Assembly (NCBI GenBank): GCA_002694585.1 | Contig: NZMM01000041.1 | Coordinates: forward strand, 10,687 to 16,430 | Length of the DNA stretch: 5,744 nt | From: Methanobacteriota archaeon | Lineage (GTDB): Archaea; Thermoplasmatota; Poseidoniia; Poseidoniales; Poseidoniaceae | Reading direction: 5' to 3' | Shown: positions 1 through 5,744 of the stretch, one piece after another | How positions within the stretch are numbered: the stretch's first letter is position 1 | Layout of the letters: every line of letters starts with the position of its first letter | Translations under genes and position numbers: made by a program | The notes under the pieces: model-generated | The model's input: the letters and a program-made list of their open reading frames with translations, nothing else | What the model was told of the DNA's origin: nothing | The model's database searches: none

Positions 1-126
1 TCGACCGGCTACACGCCGAGCGGCGCGGGGAGCCTGAACACGGGCACGGGCTACCATTGGCGCATGGCGTCAATTTCATCGAACGATCGCGTTGGTGGAT
101 GGGCCACAGCCTCCTTCGTGGTCAGT
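1..126 (+). other. C-terminal part of Fn3-like domain 1 (protein domain, residues 1-42)
   Basis: The segment TGTGYHWRMASISSNDRVGG followed by WATASF matches the last strands of the later Fn3-like domains, where the pattern is G-x-x-Y/W-x-W-x-V/M-R, a loop ending in G, then W-S/A and a closing Phe strand. Trp20 aligns with Trp346, Trp682, Trp1017 and Trp1327. The N-terminal strands of this domain lie upstream of the window, so at least one more repeat unit element precedes it. Confidence 0.7.
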
Positions 127-3100
127 GATTTGACCTCTGATTGGCTTGGCGGGGACCGTTACGAGTTGCGCCTCAGCCACGGCAACGGCACCTCCGACGG
201 CACTTTGCCGTCCTGTATGGACACCTACGTTGACTCGTCCTCTCCGTCGGACAATTACGACGCTGACGAAGAGATGCTGATTGCCCTCGACACCAGCGCC
301 AGGCAGACCATCCTGTTTGGCTGCGACCTGACCAGTCACCTCCTTCCTGCCGGGTACGCCGTGCAAAGCGCGAACGTCAGCATGGAACTCTCGTTGGCCG
401 CCGGCGGCTCACCGATCATCGGGGCCTTCGAGAGCCGTCAGCACAACTGGACCGAGTCCGGCGCCACGTGGGCCACGTACGACGGCACCAACGCGTGGGG
501 CACAAGCGGTGCTCGCGGTTGGGAGCGCGGTGCCCTGCTGACCTCGACCACGGTGGATTCGAGTTACTCCGGCGGTGACCGAGTGAATTGGAACGTGACC
601 CAAGCCGTTCAGACCGCCATGCGAGAGAACCGCTCCGTGGATTTCATCTTCGACATGGTCACCACCCCGAGCACCGTTTCGAAGTACGCCTTGCTCTACG
701 GCAACGGAGCGGCGTCCAGCGATCGAGCCGAGATGACCATCGTGTACGTGCCCGGCTCGGACAGCGTTCCAGACGAGCCCGTCCCGAGCAGCCCTGCGAA
801 CGGTTCGTGGGCGGTGCTGCCCGGCCTGAACCCGGCCGGCGACACGACGCCCCTGCTCAACTGGACCTATGCTGGCGGATTGACGATCGGTGGATGGGCT
901 TTGCAACTCGACACCACTGCCCAGTTCAACACCGCAAGCATGCGTTACCTCACCTCCTTCAATGACCAAGGTTTCGACGCGACCAACCTGACCTACGAAC
1001 CGCAGCAAGAGCTCAACGACGGCACCACCTGGTACTGGCGTGTTCGAGCCATTTCAGCGACCAATCAGCTTGGGAACTGGTCGGAGACGAACCACTTCCT
1101 GCTGCCGGACACCACGACCTGGGACCTTGGCAACAACAAGGTGGCCGTTGAACTCCGCCATGAGCAGGCCATGCCGTCTCTCGGCATCGTGGGCTTTGAA
1201 GACACCACCGTGATTCGCGGCAGCAGCGGTCAGACCTACGACACGTCCAGCACCCTCCGGGTTGGCGACACATCGACGCAACAGGCTGCCACGCTGTTGC
1301 GCATCCCATTGACCGACATCCCCAACCCGCAGAACGCGCGGGTGGAGGGTGCCGAACTGCACATGTTCTCCCAACTCTCGTCAGCTGTTGGCGTGAACGT
1401 GGGCATCCTGCCGGCCTTGGTGGACTGGAACGCTTCGGCGAACGAGACCACCTATGACGGCACTAACACATGGACGGGCGTCAGCAGCACGTTCACACCA
1501 GGCTGGCATTACAGCGACGTGGACCGCGTGAACCAATTTGGTGCACGGGTGACGACCTATGCAACCTCGGTCAGCGCAGGCTGGATGACGTGGGACGTGG
1601 CTGATTTGGTCCAAGCCGCACTGGCCAGCGGTGATGACGAATTGGACGTCCTGCTTCTGGTTGATTCAGATGCGTCCGGGCAGGTCCTGCTGAGCAGCGT
1701 TGAAGCATCAACAAACGAACGCCCGTGGTTGAACCTCACGTGGGTGAGCGGGACCGGTACGGCACCGTCCAATGCCCCGACGCTTACCGGCCCGGCCGAT
1801 CAGGCGGTTTCTTTTGATTCATCCTCGCACGCCCTCGTTCCAGATGAGCGCCCTGTGATGTACTGGAACCCTGCTTCAGCGGGTGGATTTACGACCTCTT
1901 TCCAGGTTCGTGTCTATGATGCTTGGAGCGCGGACACCTTCCTCTCCGGAGGTTGGACCACCTACGACAGCCGTGAGGACTCGGGATTCTTTGCGTTCAG
2001 CTACACGCCACAAGAAGACCTCGGTGACATCGGGTCCGTGGTGTGGGAGGTGCGCGAAGTAACCGACGGCATGTATGGCCCTTGGTCCAGCGGCCGAACG
2101 GTGCACATCCCAGCGGTCATGGCCGGCGAAATCGATGCCGACGAGGCATGGTACCGCTTGCAGTATGGGAGCTTGGTCGACGACAGCGTGTTGATGCCCG
2201 AGGGCGTTCTTGACACCAGCATTGACTCGGGCACCGTGAACACCGCTTACGCCTCCTCGAGCACCCTGAACGTTGGGCGTTCCTTCTTCTCCTCGAGCAC
2301 AAGTCAGCGTGCTTCCTCACTGATCGCGTTCAACTTCACTGGACTCCCGCTTCCAGCCACGATGGAGGTCATCAACGCCAGCCTCGAACTGACCACCATC
2401 GGTACCTCACAAGGGTCCGGGGTGGACGTTTCGGTTTCTGGTACAACCACGCTTTGGAACAGCAGTGCCACGTGGTTTGGACCAGGCACCGGCGGTACGT
2501 GGGCCGTGCCTGGAGGATACCACAGCTCGAGCGACACCACCATCCCTGCCGTGGGTGAAACCACCTTTGTTTCGGCCGTGGACACCGCCTACAGTTGGAA
2601 CGTTACCGCGCTCGTTCAGCAGATGTTGGACAACGGAGACCCCTTGGCCTTCATGCTCCAGGCCGAAGAACTCGGCTCGGGCATGGGTCGGCAAAGCTTC
2701 CATTCCAGCGACGCATCATCGACGGAAGATCGCCCGGTGTTGAACATCACCTACCGGACCACAGCAGGCTGGTCTCCTGCCTCCTCCACCCTGACCTCGC
2801 CGTCCACGGGGAGCACCCTTTGGAACCTCTCCGCTCCTCGACCGACCGGTGCAGACACCGTTGAGGTGGACTGGAGTTCGAGCGTTGGAAACGCGACGGG
2901 TTGGGAGGTGTGCATCGCCACCGATGACCGGTTCTTGCAGAACCTCGTCTGCCGTGATTCCACCGATTCAGGCATCGGCGTCTTTGATGCCGCCTCCACG
3001 ACCTACAACCGAACCCTGCAAGGTATGGACACCGACCAGTGGTACCATTGGATGGTCAGGGCAGAGCAAAACCACAGGCTTGGTGCGTGGTCAGATTCCG

Positions 3101-5744
3101 CCACCTTCCGCTATGCGGAAGACCAAGGCTCGGACGACGGTCAGGGCAACCACACCGTCACGCTCAGCCGCAATTCGGTCTTCACGACCGCACCGGGCGT
3201 TCCCTCGGTGAGCGACGTCACGATTTCATCCGTGAACCCGAACACCAACAGCGGTGCATCGTCGAGCCTCAGCCTTGGACAAGGCGCCGGTGGAAGCGGC
3301 GAGGATGCCATCCTGATTGACGTTGATCTCTCGGACTTGCCTTGGCCGACCGCCATGACACCGACACAGATGCTGCTTCGCATGTACCGGAACACGGTTG
3401 GTCCGACCTCGCTCACCGTTGCTGCGTACGCGTGCTCCAGCTTCACCGAGTCAAGCGTCACGTGGAATGCTGCACCTACTTGCTCGACCACGGAAGTGAC
3501 GCGCTCGACGTTGACCCTGACCCCGCCTGACGGCTTCGTTGATTTCGATTTGACCAGTTTGGCGCAATCCAACATTGCGAACGGGAACCTGTCCATGACG
3601 GTCCGCCTCGACGTTGTGGGAACACCGTCGTCGACCATGACCTTCGTGAGTTCTGAGTCCACGAGCAACACCTCACGACATCCTCAGATCCATCTGGAGT
3701 ATGTGGACAACGTTGACGGCATCCTGCCGCCTTCGCAACCCACGCTGTCCGCCCCTGCAGACGGTGCCGTGCTGTACGACACGAGCGACTTCCAACTCGA
3801 CTCAGGCGATGCACCGACCTTGACGTGGGCTGCATTGCCAGATGCAACCGACTACATCCTGACCTTGTCCGGACCCAGCGGCGTGAGCTCATACCGTTCG
3901 TGGGTGGACAGCGCGTTCCTGACCAACACGAGCTTCCGCATTGACGCGACGCTCGATGTTGGCGTGGCGTACGAGTGGTGGGTGCAAGGCGTGAATCAGT
4001 CGATTCCGGGCCCCTCCTCCTCGCGGTGGTCCTTTGCATTGGGCGATCCGGACACCTCAACCATCAGCGACAACCGCTGGGAATACGTCTTCCAAACAGG
4101 CAACGAAGTTGCTGACTTTGGTCACACGCGCGTGCGCGAGGGCATGATCACCAACGCCAGCGCGGGAACGAATTACGGTTCAGTGTCGCAGGCCATGCTC
4201 GGAACGGGCACCGGATGCGGTGGCGTCAACGTCGTTGACGCCTGCCGCATGATCATCGGGGTTGACTTCGGGCAAGTGCCGCTGTCCACGACGCTGCGGG
4301 CCCACACCGCCGACCTCAGCCTCTACCTGCCTGCGAACGGTTGGAACGGAGCCGGTGGTGCGAGTTCGATGACGCTTACCGTCCACGAACTTCTGAACCC
4401 AAGCGCTTGGGGTGAAGCCTCCTCGACGTGGAACGAGAGTTCCTCCGGCAACGCTTGGGCGACGCCCGGCCTCGGCGCCGGCCTTGATTATGGCCCGGCC
4501 CTGTCCTCCGTGACGGTTCCCTACGGCACCACGGGCTGGCTTGATGTGCCTCTGACCTTCCCGGGCATGAGCCTGTCCGGTGATCACGTGTGGATGCTGA
4601 TCGCCACGCCCAACACGGGTGTGGCCTCCTTCACCGTGTCCACGAGCGAGGCAGGAGCTTCGGTCCGACCTGAAGTGACGCTCAACTACACCGAGGTGTA
4701 CGCCCTGGACGTGGACACCCAGCAGGGCACGACCCACACCGCAGGAAGCAGCGTCACCGTGTCCTCAAGCGTCAGCGACTTCAACGGCGCTTCGTTGAGC
4801 CTGCCCGCTGGCATCACCCTCACGGTCTCCGATGGAAGCATCACGACGACCGTGAACGGTGGAGGCACATGGGTTCCCGTGACGGCCGGCAGCCAAACGG
4901 TGACCGCGTGTTACGGTGCCATCTGTGACACGACCACGATCACCGTGGTCGCGGACGTACCGACGACCTTGGTCGTGGACCCGCTCACAGCGACCATCAC
5001 CGCTGACGAGACCTTGACCATCGATGCCTACGTGACCGACGATTACGGCAACCCCATCAGTGGCGAAGTCATCACCTACACGCCGAGCAACGGCACCATG
5101 ACCGGTTCCACCTTTGCTCCGTACACCTCTGGCGCTCAGACCATCGAGGTGGCGTGGGGCGCGTTGACGACCACGGTCAACGTCGACGTCTTGGCCGGTT
5201 CGCCCGCGGCGATCGTCCTCAGCGGATGCGAAGGCGTGATTCCTGCAGGAACCAGCTGCGACGTGACCCACACGGTCATCGATCAATACGGCAACACCAT
5301 GGACGCCGCGTTTGCCGGTGGTCTGTCGTGGAGCACGACCAACGGCAATTACTCTGAAGCGAGCATGGCCTACACTGCGGATCACGTTGGCTCATGGACG
5401 CTCAGCGTCACTTCTGCATCAGGCGCCGAAGGCTCACTCGACATCGAAGTGGGCCACGGCGAAATGGCCTCGCTTGAATTGGTGGCGTCCGCGACGAGCA
5501 TCACCGCCGACGATGTGGTCTACCTCAACACGACCCGGATTGACGTGCGAGGAAACCGCTTGCCCGTCGTGCTCCCTCAGAGCAACTGGACGCGCATCGC
5601 CGACGGCTCAGTCCTCATCGGTCAGCCGGCTGAGTGGTCGCCCACGTCGCGTGGATCCAAGGTCATCGAAGCCCGATACGAGGCCTTCACCACCTCGGTG
5701 ACCATCTCGGTCAGCGAGGGGGCCATGGTGCACCTGACCATGGT
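1..5744 (+). CDS. Giant multidomain surface/secreted protein (DNRLRE/CBM96-like, Fn3-like and Ig-like repeats), internal fragment open at both ends
   Basis: Frame +1 has no stop codon over 1,914 consecutive codons, and third positions are mostly G or C, so this is real coding sequence. Neither a start nor a stop lies in the window, so the full protein exceeds 1,914 residues. In order it contains the tail of an Fn3-like domain (residues 1-42), then five DNRLRE/CBM96-like modules (about 46-252, 374-584, 708-920, 1047-1236, 1355-1568) separated by four Fn3-like domains. Four Ig-like domains (about 1569-1907) and the start of a fifth follow. By hand count it has about 198 Asp+Glu against about 62 Arg and only 3 Lys. 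The 12 Cys form six close pairs. No catalytic motif, membrane segment or sorting signal is visible. DNRLRE/CBM96 and Fn3 modules are typical of extracellular glycan-binding and adhesive proteins, so an adhesin or polymer-binding surface protein is inferred. The exact ligand is unknown. Confidence 0.95.
136..756 (+). other. DNRLRE/CBM96-like module 1 (residues about 46-252)
   Basis: A leading strand (RYELRLSH, residues 53-60) precedes the family-type opening MDTYVDSSSPSDNY (73-86). The central signature is W150, then TW and YDGTNAWGTSGA (160-171). DRVNWNVTQAVQ (193-204) is the W-x-V-T-x-x-V-Q strand and helix turn found in many DNRLRE domains. The module ends with SSDRAEMTIVYV (239-250), the usual Arg-Pro/Ala-x-L/M-x-I/V-x-Y/W terminal strand. 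Cys72 and Cys108 are the only cysteines here and could bond. DNRLRE/CBM96 domains are beta-sandwich modules on secreted proteins, and a characterised member binds alginate. Binding by this copy is inference. It is the closest of the five to the family pattern. Confidence 0.78.
775..1104 (+). other. Fn3-like domain 2 (residues about 259-368)
   Basis: The domain opens with EPVPSSPANGSW (259-270), matching the P-x-L-x-x-P-A-x-G start of the later copies. LLNWTYAG (285-292) and GWALQLDT (298-305) supply the B and C strands. WYWRVRAIS (344-352) is the F strand, followed by GNWSETNHFLL (358-368). This is the usual Fn3 pattern W...Y-x-W-x-V-x-A...G..S. Its length, about 110 residues, is slightly more than a standard Fn3 domain of about 90-100. 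It separates DNRLRE-like modules 1 and 2 and probably works as a spacer. It could equally belong to a related Ig-like sandwich family. Confidence 0.68.
1120..1752 (+). other. DNRLRE/CBM96-like module 2 (residues about 374-584)
   Basis: The leading strand KVAVELRHEQ (380-389) is followed by the opening EDTTVIRGSSGQTYDTSSTL (400-419). LLRIPLTDIP (432-441) is the usual L-x-R-F/I-x-L-x-x-I-P strand. WNASANETTYDGTNTW (476-491) carries the same YDGTN-x-W motif as module 1. MTWDVADLVQAAL (529-541) matches the W-D-V-T-x-x-V-Q segment, and NERPWLNLTWVSG (572-584) is the terminal strand. It has no cysteine. Compared with module 1 it has an extra stretch between YDGTN-x-W and W-D-V (about 492-528). The DNA over the shared motif differs at several synonymous positions, so the duplication is not recent. 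Confidence 0.78.
1765..2118 (+). other. Fn3-like domain 3 (residues about 589-706)
   Basis: APTLTGPADQAVSFD (592-606) is the opening shared with the other Fn3-like copies. RPVMYWNPASAGGF (617-630) and SFQVRVYDAW (633-642) look like the B and C strands. VVWEVREVTDGMYGPWSSGR (680-699) is the F strand, loop and G strand. It has no cysteine. At about 118 residues it is the longest spacer copy in the window. An aromatic and glycine-rich loop (about 643-665) accounts for the extra length. Confidence 0.65.
2122..2760 (+). other. DNRLRE/CBM96-like module 3 (residues about 708-920)
   Basis: A leading strand (WYRLQYGS, 717-724) precedes GVLDTSIDSGTVNTAYASSS (735-754), which leads into TLNVGR. SSLIAFNFTGLPLPA (772-786) is the domain's hydrophobic strand with the L-P turn. 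LWNSSATWFGPGTGGTW (818-834) replaces the YDGTN-x-W signature of modules 1 and 2 with a glycine-rich version. YSWNVTALVQQML (864-876) preserves the W-N-V-T-x-x-V-Q segment, and STEDRPVLNITYRT (907-920) is the terminal strand. It has no cysteine. The module clearly belongs to the same family as modules 1 and 2. Confidence 0.77.
2773..3117 (+). other. Fn3-like domain 4 with a paired cysteine (residues about 925-1039)
   Basis: PASSTLTSPSTGSTLWN (926-942) aligns with the opening of the other Fn3-like copies. TVEVDWSSSVGNATGWEVCI (953-972) gives the B and C strands. QWYHWMVRAEQNHRLGAWSD (1013-1032) is a close match to the F strand, loop and G strand of domain 2. Cys971 and Cys984 flank ATDDRFLQNLV and are the only cysteines, consistent with a local disulfide. 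An acidic and glycine linker (about 1040-1050, EDQGSDDGQGN) joins it to the next module. Confidence 0.68.
3139..3708 (+). other. DNRLRE/CBM96-like module 4, shortened and diverged (residues about 1047-1236)
   Basis: NHTVTLSRNS (1050-1059) is the leading strand. VSDVTISSVNPNTNSGASSS (1070-1089), followed by LSLG, is a good match to the family opening. AILIDVDLSDLPWP (1103-1116) is the hydrophobic strand with the L-P turn. FTESSVTWNAAPTC (1148-1161) is the S-x-V-T-W-x-x-A-P segment common in DNRLRE domains. VDFDLTSLAQSNI (1180-1192) stands for W-D-V-T-x-x-V-Q with the Trp replaced by Phe. TSRHPQIHLEYVD (1224-1236) is the terminal strand. Cys1145 and Cys1161 are a likely pair. It is about 20 residues shorter than the others, lacks the YDGTN-x-W motif, and resembles the common bacterial form of the domain. 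Confidence 0.75.
3733..4044 (+). other. Fn3-like domain 5 (residues about 1245-1348)
   Basis: QPTLSAPADGAVLYD (1246-1260) is the clearest copy of the shared opening. APTLTWAALPDATDYILTLS (1271-1290) has the typical Fn3 sequence L-x-W...P-x-A-x-x-Y-x-L-x-L/V. AYEWWVQGVNQSIPGPSSSR (1323-1342), leading into WSFAL, supplies the F and G strands. It has no cysteine. This is the most typical Fn3 domain of the set and the last before the final DNRLRE-like module. Confidence 0.73.
4063..4704 (+). other. DNRLRE/CBM96-like module 5, diverged (residues about 1355-1568)
   Basis: WEYVFQTGNEVAD (1360-1372) is the leading strand. MITNASAGTNYGSVSQAMLG (1382-1401) is the family opening, with the typical G-T-N-Y-G. 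MIIGVDFGQVPLST (1417-1430) is the hydrophobic strand. NPSAWGEASSTWNESSSGNA (1466-1485) matches the W-x-E-x-S-x-T-W-N segment. The W-D-V-T-x-x-V-Q segment is replaced by GWLDVPLTFPG (1512-1522). ASVRPEVTLNYTE (1553-1565) is the terminal strand. Cys1406 and Cys1415 are an extra close pair in the loop after the opening. It is the last DNRLRE-like module, directly followed by the Ig-like array. Confidence 0.75.
4705..4959 (+). other. Ig-like domain 1 of the C-terminal array (residues about 1569-1653)
   Basis: The sequence runs LDVDTQQGTTHTAGSSVTV (1569-1587), then SDFNG at 1592-1596, and ends with the strands QTVTACYGAICDTTTITVV (1632-1650). In the next three copies an Asp-x-Tyr/Arg-Gly-Asn turn lies 23 residues after the first-strand anchor. 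Here that turn is the variant Asp-Phe-Asn-Gly, one residue later. Cys1637 and Cys1642 are close enough for a hairpin disulfide. It is the most diverged of the four copies. Confidence 0.6.
4960..5202 (+). other. Ig-like (Big_1/invasin-like) domain 2 (residues about 1654-1734)
   Basis: The first strand TTLVVDPLTATITADETLTI (1655-1674) leads to VTDDYGNPISGEVITYTPSN (1678-1697). This is the classic Big_1-type segment, hydrophobic strand, Asp-x-Tyr-Gly-Asn-Pro-turn, then a strand. It closes with GAQTIEVAWGALTTTVNVDV (1711-1730). The length of about 81 residues fits bacterial Ig-like stalk domains. Such tandem copies usually make a rigid, extended stalk on surface proteins. Confidence 0.72.
5203..5457 (+). 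other. Ig-like (Big_1/invasin-like) domain 3 (residues about 1735-1819)
   Basis: PAAIVLSGCEGVIPAGTSCD (1735-1754) starts the copy. VIDQYGN (1759-1765) is the conserved turn, 23 residues after the first-strand anchor. GLSWSTTNGNYSEASMAYTA (1775-1794) is the central part, and GSWTLSVTSASGAEGSLDIE (1797-1816) is the end. Cys1743 and Cys1753 form the only cysteine pair in this copy. Confidence 0.7.
5458..5721 (+). other. Ig-like domain 4 and start of domain 5 (residues about 1820-1907; the next begins at about 1908)
   Basis: ASLELVASATSITADDVVYL (1823-1842) aligns with the opening of copies 2 and 3, and IDVRGNRLPVVLPQSNWT (1847-1864) holds the Asp-x-Arg-Gly-Asn version of the turn. The copy ends with FTTSVTISVSEG (1896-1907). 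The last residues of the window, AMVHLTM (1908-1914), repeat the first-strand pattern and sit 87 residues after the previous anchor. The array therefore continues past the right edge. Copy 4 is richer in Arg (5-6) than its neighbours. Confidence 0.66.

Noticed and set aside
588..965. + strand alternate-frame open frame of 125 codons
   Set aside because: It is embedded in the main frame, and its product is very rich in Arg and His, typical of an out-of-frame reading of this DNA.
409..1008. Antisense open frame of about 199 codons
   Set aside because: Same reason: it covers DNRLRE-like module 1 and Fn3-like domain 2 on the opposite strand, with no domain and no plausible upstream signal.
3141..4060. 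Two overlapping antisense open frames of about 176 and 194 codons
   Set aside because: They overlap each other in different frames and both lie across well-supported domains of the + strand protein. Their Arg/Ser/Pro- or Val-rich products look like frame shadows.
4125..4134. 10-base palindrome made of alternating C and G
   Set aside because: It is within the codons for Thr-Arg-Val-Arg of module 5. Its short length and GC-rich context make it likely to be random.
4222..4242. Perfect inverted repeat (9-base stem, 3-base loop)
   Set aside because: It encodes part of module 5 between Cys1406 and Cys1415, is followed by no T-run, and lies mid-gene. A chance hairpin in GC-rich coding DNA is the simplest reading.
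4931..4951. Inverted repeat (8-base stem, 5-base loop) resembling an operator or terminator stem
   Set aside because: It encodes a Thr/Val-rich beta strand of the first Ig-like domain and has no T tract or neighbouring gene boundary.
4765..5385. Antisense open frame of about 206 codons
   Set aside because: It lies opposite the continuous +1 frame, and its product is a Gly/Arg/Val/His-rich low-complexity sequence without recognisable domains. It is the expected shadow of GC-rich third positions.
1..5744. Possible nucleotide-level tandem repeats or CRISPR-like array
   Set aside because: The periodicity exists only at the protein level. Corresponding segments differ widely in DNA, and no short direct repeats with regular spacers are visible.
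1..5744. Catalytic domain (for example polysaccharide lyase, glycosidase or peptidase) within the window
   Set aside because: All segments are accounted for by DNRLRE-, Fn3- and Ig-like beta sandwiches, and no family catalytic motif is recognisable. Any enzyme domain would have to lie outside the window.

Overview
The whole window lies inside one giant gene. Frame +1 is open from the first base to the last (1,914 complete codons plus two bases, no stop), and neither the start nor the stop of the gene is present. The product is an acidic, lysine-poor, Ser/Thr/Asp/Gly-rich, all-beta protein built from tandem extracellular-type modules. There is no second gene, RNA gene, mobile element, CRISPR array, promoter or terminator that I can support. 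Every other long open frame, including antisense ones near 200 codons, is a shadow of the high-GC third-position codon usage of this gene.

Layout. Positions 1-126 hold the end of a fibronectin type III-like (Fn3-like) domain. From about 136 to 4704 a composite unit repeats: a DNRLRE/CBM96-like beta-sandwich of about 190-215 residues alternating with an Fn3-like domain of about 105-120 residues. The window contains five DNRLRE-like modules, four complete Fn3-like domains and one partial one. The period is about 310-336 residues. From about 4705 to the end the architecture switches to a tandem array of Ig-like (Big_1/invasin-like) domains of about 81-88 residues: four complete ones and the first strand of a fifth.

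Function. The design suggests a secreted or surface-anchored protein: an elongated region of putative carbohydrate-binding or adhesive modules spaced by Fn3-like domains, followed by an Ig-like stalk. Twelve cysteines fall as six close pairs, each pair inside one module, and about 30 Asn-X-Ser/Thr sequons are present, which fits an extracellular location. No catalytic domain, signal peptide, transmembrane segment or anchor is visible, because both ends lie outside the window.

Organism. The evidence is indirect: GC-rich coding DNA, a strongly acidic product with almost no lysine, and giant DNRLRE/Fn3/Ig-like surface proteins. This resembles what is seen in marine planktonic Euryarchaeota (Marine Group II, Candidatus Poseidoniales). 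A bacterium with giant adhesins (for example Planctomycetota, Chloroflexota or Myxococcota) cannot be excluded from this sequence alone.
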